Shown here one piece after another: positions 8,681-16,164 of a stretch of 64,000 nt of DNA. The position numbers and the translations under genes were made by a program. The notes under the pieces are model-generated. The model did no database searches, had not been told where the DNA came from, and saw only the letters and a program-made list of their open reading frames with translations. Positions within the stretch are counted from its first letter, which is position 1; each line of letters opens with the position of its first letter. The stretch is from Thermoleophilia bacterium (GTDB lineage: Bacteria > Actinomycetota > Thermoleophilia > UBA2241): positions 1-64,000 of the forward strand of contig JAWKKE010000009.1 of NCBI GenBank assembly GCA_041393415.1, written 5' to 3'.

Positions 8681-8732
8681 ACGACCGCGGCCCGCGAAAC
8701 ACGACCGCGGTCCGCGAAGCACGACCGCGGCC
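8681..8732. repeat. 20-bp tandem repeat, about 2.6 copies
   Basis: Unit ACGACCGCGG(C/T)CCGCGAA(A/G)C occurs at 8681-8700 and 8701-8720 and partially at 8721-8732. Each unit contains a CCGCGG palindrome, so the array can fold into stacked hairpins just after the acidic-protein gene; it may serve as its terminator. Confidence 0.8.
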
Positions 8733-8800
8733 CCATCGTCGACGCGATGCCTCGCGCGCGCTGAGTCCGGCGAGGCGCTCAGATCAACGCGGCCGCCGCG

Positions 8801-10855
8801 TCACTTCACCGTGACGTAGCTCCGCGCCACCTGTGACTGCTGGTTGCCGGCGTAGTCAACAGTGTATACGGTCACCGAGTACCGCCCGGGCTTCAGCTTG
8901 CCCGGCGCGAACTTGAGGCTCCACGGCGTGTTGACCGCCTGCCATGTCTTGCCGCCCAGTGTCTTCACGAGCTTGCCCGCCTTCGTGCGCACCTTGATCG
9001 CGGTCAGTGCCGTACCGCTCGAGGGCAGATCGTCGCGAACCTCGTACTCGAGACGGCACGTGCGGCCGCGACGGACCGACGGATGATTCAGCGCCACGGG
9101 TGTCGGCGTGTGACTGTCGATGCGCACGACGGTGTCGTGCGCATCCTCGAGATTGCCGGCGGAGTCCGTGGCGAAGTAGCGGAGGGTCGTCGCGCCTTCG
9201 GCGGCGATCGTGATGGGGCCGGTGTACATGGCAAAGGTCGCCGGCACGATTGCGTAGTCGAGGCGCTCGATACCCGTCCCGCCACGGTCCTGCGCCGTCA
9301 GCGTCGCCGTCACGGCCGAGCGGAACCACCCGTGCCCGCCGGCCGTACCCACGAGCTCGGCGGCGCTGACGGGCTCGCGCATGAAGTGCAGACTGACGTA
9401 GGCCTCGTCGCCCTCGCGCACAGAGCCCGTCTCGCCGCGGAGACCCTCGGTCTCGATCGGCGTGGTCGGGAGGTCGTCTGGTGAGCCCGACCACGTCCAT
9501 ATCCACGCCGCTCCGGGGACGATGTCGCAAAGCTCGTCTTCGTCGACGTCGGCGTCCCACAGCGCGTAGCTCAGCGAGAGCGACGCAACGTCCGGCTCGA
9601 GCGGCACGAGCGTGCGCCAGTAGTACGGGCTGATGTTGTCGGCGTCGATCACGACGCCGGTGTCGTAGCTCACCCCGTTGACGGTCATTACGGCGTAGAA
9701 GTCCGGCGGACTGCTCGAATCGATCCGATCACCCTGGATCGTCCTCTCAGCCACCCGCTGTGTGTCGATCGTGAGCCACTGTGGGCGCGGCACCGAGCTC
9801 GGTAGCGTCGTCGGGTACGGCTTCTCCGCCGGATCGGCAGTCATGATCGGGCAGTACCGCTTCCACGCGATCAGGTAGGCATCGATCGTCTGCGAGCTCG
9901 AGTATGGCGACCAGAGGCCGAGGTGAATGGTGCGATAGGCGAGGATGGCTTGCAGCAGCTCGCTATCGTCGGCGCTGCCGGGGCCCTTCCAGACGCCGGC
10001 ATACATCGAGAGCAGCCTGATGAAGCGCGCCTCTTGCGCAACGTCGCCGTCGCTGTAGGCCATCGCCTCGGCCCAGACGGCCTCACCGGCCCAGGCGCGC
10101 ACCATCTTCGTCCACTCCCAGCTGGCGAGAAACGCTTCGTGGTAGGCGCGGTCGAAGTACGGCCGGCCCGCCCAGTCCTTGTTCATCTGGTCGTGCGGGC
10201 CCACCGTGAGTCCCAGATTCTGCTTGACGCCTTCGGCGACCTCGAACCAGGTCTCGTCGCGAATCGTGTTCGCGGGATGCGACCAGCCCGGGAAAGCCGT
10301 GGCATGAGCCCAATTGGAGTGCGCATAGAAGTCCTGCACCTCGTGCAGTCCCTGGCCGAGAACCACGAGCAGCGGCACGCCCCGGCTGCCCGCGGGCAAC
10401 TGCTTCACGTCCTCGACGGCGGCGTAGCTGCCCACCAGGAGGCGATCCCAGCGAGCCTTGAGCGCCGCATAGTCGGGACAGTCGGCGAAGTGCTCGTACT
10501 GGACGGACAGCCGACGCAGCTCGGCCGGACCGTAGATCGCGTCGAGAGAGTCGTGGATGGCGGCCGCGCGCGGATCCTCAAGCACGCTGATCGCGATCTG
10601 GAACATGTCGTCGTAGCAGTTGGCGACCTGCGCGACCTGGATGGCCGAGCGCCCGCCGCCCTCACGCGCGAGCGCGTCGGCGGTAAGATCGTAGTGGTAG
10701 CCGCTGTTGAAGGCGGCGGCGCCGGGTGGGTGCGTCAGCAGCGCCGCCGCCCCCGCAACACAGAGCACGAAGAGCAGTACCGCGCGACGCGCTACGCCGC
10801 GCGCGGCCCCCCGTGCCGGCCCGATTCGGACTCCCGAGTGGACCTCGCGTTCCAT
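8801..10855 (-). CDS. Secreted HET-C/zinc phospholipase C-like protein with C-terminal OmpL47/Ig-like domains
   Basis: 684 residues. An N-terminal signal peptide (RRAVLLFVLCVAGAAALLTH...GAAA) is followed directly by FNSGYHYDLTADAL. HEVQDFYAHSNWAHATAF near residue 180 is the central motif of HET-C and related zinc phospholipase C-like domains, where the His/Asp residues would bind metal. The C-terminal third has an OmpL47-type module (RFFATDSAGNLED-like) and an Ig-like domain ending YAGNQQSQVARSYVTVK. HET-C family proteins are secreted and widespread, and the actual enzymatic activity in bacteria is unproven. Start ATG 10855 follows GGGGAG by six bases. The end domain resembles that of the Ycf48-like protein at 2293, suggesting a shared surface-anchoring or adhesive module. 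Confidence 0.82.
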   Translation of the reverse strand: MEREVHSGVRIGPARGAARGVARRAVLLFVLCVAGAAALLTHPPGAAAFNSGYHYDLTADALAREGGGRSAIQVAQVANCYDDMFQIAISVLEDPRAAAIHDSLDAIYGPAELRRLSVQYEHFADCPDYAALKARWDRLLVGSYAAVEDVKQLPAGSRGVPLLVVLGQGLHEVQDFYAHSNWAHATAFPGWSHPANTIRDETWFEVAEGVKQNLGLTVGPHDQMNKDWAGRPYFDRAYHEAFLASWEWTKMVRAWAGEAVWAEAMAYSDGDVAQEARFIRLLSMYAGVWKGPGSADDSELLQAILAYRTIHLGLWSPYSSSQTIDAYLIAWKRYCPIMTADPAEKPYPTTLPSSVPRPQWLTIDTQRVAERTIQGDRIDSSSPPDFYAVMTVNGVSYDTGVVIDADNISPYYWRTLVPLEPDVASLSLSYALWDADVDEDELCDIVPGAAWIWTWSGSPDDLPTTPIETEGLRGETGSVREGDEAYVSLHFMREPVSAAELVGTAGGHGWFRSAVTATLTAQDRGGTGIERLDYAIVPATFAMYTGPITIAAEGATTLRYFATDSAGNLEDAHDTVVRIDSHTPTPVALNHPSVRRGRTCRLEYEVRDDLPSSGTALTAIKVRTKAGKLVKTLGGKTWQAVNTPWSLKFAPGKLKPGRYSVTVYTVDYAGNQQSQVARSYVTVK

Positions 10856-10965
10856 GGCCCTCTCCCCTCTCCCCGTGCCCGAGCGCCCGTGACGCCGCTC
10901 TCTCCATCACGGTAGCACTATCGCAAGGGAAGGCCCAGATGAGCCGGTGGAACCGTGTTGCCGCC

Positions 10966-11652
10966 CTACTCCGACGTGAGGGCGCAGAACGTCTCGATCT
11001 TGCGCGTCAGCCCGGCGACCACGAACTCATCGCCGGGCTCGACCAGCGTGTCCGGCTTGGCGTAGACGAAGTCCTTGCCCTTGCGCTTGAGCCCAACCAC
11101 CGTGACGCCGTACTTCGTGCGCACCCCCGATTCGTCGAACGTCTTGTTCCAGGTCTCGCGCGGCGCGGTCATACGCGCGATGGTGAAGCCGTCTTCGAAC
11201 TCGAGGTACTGCGACATGCCGCCGACGATGGCGTGCGCGACCTGCTCGCCGACCGACGTCTCTGGGTACACCACGCGATGTGCGCCCACTCGGTTGAGGA
11301 TTTCGCCGTGCTTGTGGCTCACCGCTCGCGCCCAGATGCTCGCCACCTCCGCCTTGGCCAGCGAGAGCGTCGTGAGCACGCTGGCCTCGATGTCGTTGCC
11401 GATGGCCACGACGGCGTGCTCAAAGTCGCCGACGCCGAGCTGCTCCAGAGCGTCGTCGTCCGTTGCATCTGCCAAGACGACGTGTGTGAAGTCGTCGGCG
11501 TAGCGCTGCACGAGCACGGGGTCGCTGTCGATGGCGAGCACTTCGTGACCCTGACGCACGAGCGACGCGCATACGGCGTAGCCGAAGCGGCCGAGGCCTA
11601 TTACGAGCACCGGCATGTCGCCGTTGTTGCGCTTGAACAGATGCCTAGCCAA
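10966..11652 (-). CDS. ktrA: Potassium uptake regulatory subunit KtrA/TrkA (RCK domain)
   Basis: 228 residues, the length of a single-unit KtrA rather than double-length TrkA. Rossmann fold with GLGRFG at 19-24 and the acidic residue at the end of the second strand (AIDSDP) for NAD(H)/nucleotide binding; a C-terminal RCK_C/TrkA_C domain follows (FVYAKPDTLVEPGDEFVVAG). It gates the membrane subunit in response to nucleotides at the cytoplasmic face. The chosen TTG start at 11652 overlaps the ktrB stop by eight bases, with GAGGAG inside the ktrB end, so the two genes are translationally coupled. A downstream ATG at 11616 lacks a ribosome-binding site. Confidence 0.93.
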   Translation of the reverse strand: MARHLFKRNNGDMPVLVIGLGRFGYAVCASLVRQGHEVLAIDSDPVLVQRYADDFTHVVLADATDDDALEQLGVGDFEHAVVAIGNDIEASVLTTLSLAKAEVASIWARAVSHKHGEILNRVGAHRVVYPETSVGEQVAHAIVGGMSQYLEFEDGFTIARMTAPRETWNKTFDESGVRTKYGVTVVGLKRKGKDFVYAKPDTLVEPGDEFVVAGLTRKIETFCALTSE

Positions 11653-12979
11653 TGATCGGCCGCTCCTCGGGCAGACGGTAGGCGCGGTGCCGCTGTCGCA
11701 GGGCGAGCGCAGAGGCCACCGTGACCGTACCGACGCGGCCGACGAACATCAACCCGATGATGACCACTTGTGCGCTCGGTGGGAGCAGGTGCGTGATGCC
11801 CGGACTGAGGCCCGTGGTGCTGAACGCCGACAGGACTTGGAAGAGTACGAGGTCGAGGGAGTAGTCGGTCACGATCATCAGTACCATGGAGCCGGCGGCG
11901 ACGAAGCCCACGGCGAGAAGGGCCACGGTAATCGCCTGACGCATCGTGTCGGTGGGCAACGAACGCCGGCCGATGACCACGTCGTGCTCACCGCGTATCT
12001 CGGACCAGAGCACGTAAGCGAGGACGACGAACGTACCCACCTTGAGACCGCCCGAGGTGCCGGCGCTTCCACCGCCGATGAACATCAGCACGTCGTACAT
12101 CGCCCATGTCTCGTGTGTCGCAAGGGCGTAGTCGAACGTGTTGAAGCCCGCGGTACGCACGGTAATGCCGCCGAAGAACGAGTTGAGCACCTTGTCGCCC
12201 AGTGACATGGGGCCCAGCGTGCCGGGGTTGCCCCACTCGAACAGGGCCACCCCGAAGACCCCGAGGACGAGTAGCCCCATGTAGCCGATCATCGTCACTC
12301 GCGTATGCATCGACCAGTCGCGAGGGCGGCGCCAGTGCGTGCTGACTTCATGGAAGACGGGAAAGCCCACACCCCCGGCGACGATGAGGAACATCATCGC
12401 CGCGAGAATCGTCACATCGCCGGAGAAGCCCACGAGGCTGTCGCTGTACAGGGTGAAGCCGGAATTGTTGAACCCCGAGACGGCATGGAAGACGCCGTGC
12501 CAGATGGCCGTGCCGAGTGTGTGGTCGTAGGCCGAGCGCAGCCTGGCCGAGATGACCACCGCCATCAGCGCTTCGAGCGACATCATCATGATGACGACCG
12601 TGGCGATGACGCCGCGGAGCTCGCCGAGATTAAGCGTGTGGGACTCCGTCTGAACGGTCAGCGACGAGCGCAAACCCATGCGGCCGGTGACCAGCACAGC
12701 GGCGAGCGTCGCCAGCGTCATGATGCCGAAACCGCCGATCTGCACGAGTACGAGGATCACCACCTGACCGAAGACGGTCCAGTAGGTGGCGGTATCGACG
12801 ACCGTCAGACCGGTGATACAAGTCGCCGACACCGACGTGAAGAGCGCCGTGAGCAGAGGCGCGGGCTGTCCGGAGTCGGCCCGCGCCCATGGGGTCGAGA
12901 GCAACGCCGTGCCCACCAGCGCGGCGACGAGAAAGGCAAGAGGGATGAGCCGCGCAGGATGATTGAACACTTTCGACAA
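11645..12979 (-). CDS. ktrB: Potassium uptake membrane subunit KtrB/TrkH
   Basis: 444-residue ion-conducting subunit with four repeated membrane-pore-membrane units. Pore-loop signatures include SVSATCITGLTVVDTATYW, HAVSGFNNSGFTLY, NSFFGGITVRTAGFNTFDY and QVLSAFSTTGLSPGI, each with the selectivity glycine expected in Trk/Ktr/HKT channels. The length fits KtrB. It forms an operon with ktrA downstream. The system takes up K+ driven by Na+ or proton gradients in this family. A KdpD/KdpE-like sensor pair lies at 61.7-64 kb, but no KdpFABC pump is in the window. Confidence 0.95.
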   Translation of the reverse strand: MSKVFNHPARLIPLAFLVAALVGTALLSTPWARADSGQPAPLLTALFTSVSATCITGLTVVDTATYWTVFGQVVILVLVQIGGFGIMTLATLAAVLVTGRMGLRSSLTVQTESHTLNLGELRGVIATVVIMMMSLEALMAVVISARLRSAYDHTLGTAIWHGVFHAVSGFNNSGFTLYSDSLVGFSGDVTILAAMMFLIVAGGVGFPVFHEVSTHWRRPRDWSMHTRVTMIGYMGLLVLGVFGVALFEWGNPGTLGPMSLGDKVLNSFFGGITVRTAGFNTFDYALATHETWAMYDVLMFIGGGSAGTSGGLKVGTFVVLAYVLWSEIRGEHDVVIGRRSLPTDTMRQAITVALLAVGFVAAGSMVLMIVTDYSLDLVLFQVLSAFSTTGLSPGITHLLPPSAQVVIIGLMFVGRVGTVTVASALALRQRHRAYRLPEERPIIG

Positions 12980-13112
12980 CGGCGCCTCCGTTAGAGCCGC
13001 GTCGCACCTCGACGGCGCGGCCGTGACGGCCCGAGATCACAACCAGCAGAACGCTGAGTATCTCATCGGCGTCCGCCATCACGATAGCGCACGATGGCGC
13101 CCGGCGTCTGTA

Positions 13113-15542
13113 TCAACGAAGAGCGCCCAAGCGCGCCGCGACCAGATCCTCGGGCGCCTCCCCGGCCGGCGCCCGCACGCCACGGCCGGCCAGCCACAGA
13201 ACCGCCTTGTCGGCGAGGAGCCGCCACTCGGCCTCACGGGCGGCGAAGTCGCGCCGCAGAAGTCCGAGCACGAGCAGCGTCGGTGCGACCTCATCGAGCA
13301 TGGCCGGCACATCTGCGTCGGCCGGCCCGAGTACATGCACAAGGTCGCTCATCAGCGCCATGGCAGCGGCGCGTTCGCCGCCGAACTCCCTCAGAATCTC
13401 GTCCGTCCAGGACCAGCGGCCGTCGGCGCGTTGACCACGAACGAGCGCCACCAGTGCGTCCGCGCCTTCGTCAACGGAGGAATCGGGCGCGGTGACGGCG
13501 TCGAAGCCGGGCGCGCCGGCCGTGGGCAAGCCCTGAACCGGCGCGCTACGAGCGCCCCTTCGCGCCCGCTTTGCGACCGCGGGAATGCCGGCCGCCAGCG
13601 GCGCCATCATCTTCCCCACGGTGAACGGCGCCGCCAGGCCGGTCGTTCCCGGCGCCGACTGCACGGTGAGAGCCGCCATCGGCCTGGCGCCCCAGGCGCC
13701 GCTGCCATGCCAATCTTTGAGCAGCGCGACGGGGATGCGGCGGAGCTCGGCCGCAGGCACGTCCGCCGCCGCGTCGCGTTCCTCGACGGCCACAAAGCTC
13801 GTGAGCGACGACATCAGCGTGTAGCGCGTCGCCAGCTCGCGGATCGCCGCATCGACGTGCTCGCGCGTGCGGGCGCGCTGCCGTGAACCCCGCTCGGCGC
13901 CACCGCGCCCTTCCTCCAGCTCACGCAGCGCCTCGCGCGCGAAAAGGCGCGGCAGCGCTTCGTCCACGACCGCCGACGCCAGATCTGCTCGAGCGGCGAA
14001 GCGCACGGGGCCGTCGGCAGCGTCGGCAACGACGGCCACCTCCACCGACCCGCCGCTCGCATCCGCCACATCCGCACGTGGCACCCGTCCGTACACCGTC
14101 AGCGACGTACCCGGATACAGCGCCGACGGCACCGCCGGCGCCACGAGATCGACCGGCAGTCCGCCCCAATCCACGCGCACGTCCCCGAGTCGCGTCGCCC
14201 CCAGTCGGGTCATCTGTCGCATCACCACCGGCTCGATGCGCTCGTTCGGATGCACCGTCTCGGCGTAGCCGGCGGAGGCGCGTGCCAGAGCGCGCACCAG
14301 GTAGTCGCTGGCTCCGTAGCCGATGCCGATCGTGAACACATTCGTCGTGGCGGCGTGCTTGGCGACCAGCGCCGCGCACTCCTCCTCGTTGGCAACCTCG
14401 CCGTCGGTGAGCAGGAGGACGCGCCGTGGGAGTTCCATGCGCGGTGCCCGCAGAATGGTCTGCAACGGCGGCAGGAGCTCGGTGCCGCCCAGATCCGCGT
14501 CCCAGCCCTCTACTGCCCGACGCGCTTTCTCGAGGTGAGCGTCGTCGTAGGGCACGGCAGAAGGAAACACGCTCTCGACCTGACTGCCGAAGCCCCAGAC
14601 GTTGAACGTGTCGCCCTCGGCCAGCGAGGCGAGCGCGAGCAGCAGCGCGTTGCGCGCCTGCGCAATGCTCGAACCCATCATCGACCCCGAGCGATCGAGC
14701 AGGAGCACGGCCTCCACCGGGGCGCGCCGCGTCACGGCTGGCGGCCGCACGTGAAGCGCGACGATGGCGTCGCCCCGCTCGTCGCGCGCCACCTGCGCCG
14801 CCGTCGCCCCGGCAGGCGCCGACACGAAAGCGACGACCACGTCTTGGTCGAGCTGCACGTCGTCGCCCATCAGATCAACGCGCGCCTCGCGCCCCGCCAC
14901 GTGCACCTGGGCCGGGTGTGAGGCGCACTCCACCTTCGAGATCTCGCCGTCGCCCGTATACTCGATTGTCAACGCCAGACCGTACGGCACGCCGGCGAAG
15001 CTCATCGGCGGATTGAGATGATCGAACTCCGCGGGATCCATGCTGCGCAACTGCTTCTTGGGGACATAGCGCGGCGCGACCGTCGTCGGGATCCTGAGGC
15101 GTACGCGCTCGCCTTGCTCCTCAAGCGGCGCGACGTAGCGCACCGTGACCACCGCCTCCTGCCCCGGAAGGAGATTGCCCACCGACGCCGTGAAGAGATT
15201 CGGTCGGTCTTGATCGAGGAGATACGCGCCGTGACCCTCGGCGAGCGCCTGCTCGTACGCGTCGAACGCGGCCTCCGCCTCTTCGACGCGTCCGACCCAC
15301 CGGCGCTCACCGATCTGCGCCGCGAAACCGTACACGGCGGCCTGCTCCTCGAGCGGGAAGCTGTACACGGCCTCCACCGGCACCTTCTCGCGATTCAGGT
15401 AACGCTGAGACACTGTGACCGCACTCGCCCGACCCCGTGCGCGCACCTCGATACGCACGCCCACGAGCGGCACATTCGCGGCGTTCGGCCGCTCGCCCGT
15501 GCCTGGTATGGCCGCTACGAGACCATAGGCTTGCTCGGTCAT
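13113..15542 (-). CDS. VIT domain plus von Willebrand factor A domain protein
   Basis: 809 residues. The N-terminal VIT (inter-alpha-trypsin inhibitor-like) domain spans roughly 1-150 (SQRYLNREKVPVEAVYSFPL, GEGHGAYLLDQDRPNLFTASVGN-like block), followed by a VWA domain with the MIDAS motif LLDRSGSM (DxSxS) near residue 280 and LLLTDGEVANEEE. The C-terminal part contains a long variable stretch and a conserved-looking KAVLWLAGRG block. No signal peptide is seen, so it is probably cytoplasmic, unlike many VIT-VWA proteins. VWA domains bind protein partners through a metal ion. Its ATG overlaps the MerR-regulator stop (ATGA) with GAGGA upstream, so the regulator and this protein are co-translated. 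Cellular role unknown. Confidence 0.9.
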   Translation of the reverse strand: MTEQAYGLVAAIPGTGERPNAANVPLVGVRIEVRARGRASAVTVSQRYLNREKVPVEAVYSFPLEEQAAVYGFAAQIGERRWVGRVEEAEAAFDAYEQALAEGHGAYLLDQDRPNLFTASVGNLLPGQEAVVTVRYVAPLEEQGERVRLRIPTTVAPRYVPKKQLRSMDPAEFDHLNPPMSFAGVPYGLALTIEYTGDGEISKVECASHPAQVHVAGREARVDLMGDDVQLDQDVVVAFVSAPAGATAAQVARDERGDAIVALHVRPPAVTRRAPVEAVLLLDRSGSMMGSSIAQARNALLLALASLAEGDTFNVWGFGSQVESVFPSAVPYDDAHLEKARRAVEGWDADLGGTELLPPLQTILRAPRMELPRRVLLLTDGEVANEEECAALVAKHAATTNVFTIGIGYGASDYLVRALARASAGYAETVHPNERIEPVVMRQMTRLGATRLGDVRVDWGGLPVDLVAPAVPSALYPGTSLTVYGRVPRADVADASGGSVEVAVVADAADGPVRFAARADLASAVVDEALPRLFAREALRELEEGRGGAERGSRQRARTREHVDAAIRELATRYTLMSSLTSFVAVEERDAAADVPAAELRRIPVALLKDWHGSGAWGARPMAALTVQSAPGTTGLAAPFTVGKMMAPLAAGIPAVAKRARRGARSAPVQGLPTAGAPGFDAVTAPDSSVDEGADALVALVRGQRADGRWSWTDEILREFGGERAAAMALMSDLVHVLGPADADVPAMLDEVAPTLLVLGLLRRDFAAREAEWRLLADKAVLWLAGRGVRAPAGEAPEDLVAARLGALR

Positions 15543-15976
15543 GGTTCCTCCTCAACGTGCTGCGCCTGCCGGCGCATGACTCTCGCAACCGCGGCCGCCA
15601 AGTCCGCAGCCAGCGCCGGCGTCGGCGGCCCGAGATCGGCGGCGATCTCCAACGTCACACCTCGAGCGACCTCAAGACGAACGACGGGACGCAGCCGCGG
15701 CGGTGAGACGCCGTCAACACGCGCGCTCCCCGCGTTCTCGCCGGGCAGCATCCCCTCCTCGGTAGCCGGGGACCCGATGTCGGCGAGCGACACGCCCTCG
15801 CTCTGGAGAGCACGCACGCGACGGATCTGCCGCAGGTGTCGCTCGTCGTAGTGGCGGCCGCGGCCGCGGCCAAGCGGCGGATCGATGAGCCGGCGCTGCA
15901 CGTAGAAGTGCACCGTGCGCCGGCTCACCCCTGCCGCCTCGGCCAGATCGCCAATCGAGTAGCGCCGTCCGTTCAT
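15539..15976 (-). CDS. MerR-family transcriptional regulator
   Basis: 145 residues starting at ATG 15976 (MNGRRYSIGDLAEAAGVSRR). The winged helix-turn-helix YSIGDLAEAAGVSRRTVHFYVQRRLI is typical of MerR, although the usual 'YYE' is replaced by HFYVQRRLI, as in the MerR branch that governs multi-domain proteins. The C-terminal half is short and variable with no cysteine metal-binding motif, so a metal sensor is unlikely. It is the first gene of an operon with the VIT/VWA protein (4-bp ATGA overlap). The longer open frame to 16210 is rejected because it crosses the promoter region and low-coding sequence. Repeats upstream suggest autoregulation. Confidence 0.88.
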   Translation of the reverse strand: MNGRRYSIGDLAEAAGVSRRTVHFYVQRRLIDPPLGRGRGRHYDERHLRQIRRVRALQSEGVSLADIGSPATEEGMLPGENAGSARVDGVSPPRLRPVVRLEVARGVTLEIAADLGPPTPALAADLAAAVARVMRRQAQHVEEEP

Positions 15977-15989
15977 GTCCCAGTCATTC

Positions 15990-16036
15990 CCAATGTGACA
16001 GTCAATATAACAGTATGTGTCATTAGTGTCATTGCG
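15990..16036 (-). promoter_or_regulatory. Candidate operator/promoter of the MerR-VIT/VWA operon
   Basis: An unusually AT-rich stretch just upstream of the MerR gene. It contains the direct repeat GTGTCATTA-GTGTCATTG and an inverted partner AATGTGACA about 20 bp away, flanking CAATATAACAG. On the minus strand this places a TATATT-like -10 between inverted TGACA/TGTCA arms, the spacing style of MerR operators. Binding is inferred. Confidence 0.5.
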
Positions 16037-16164
16037 CCGGCTCCCCACCACACGCACAGCGCCGACACGACAGACACTCGCGCGGCCACCGCGTCCCTTG
16101 CGTAACACTCGCTCGGTCACCTCGTCCCTTGTATGCTCATTCCAGGCAACCCGAGGAGGTAACG

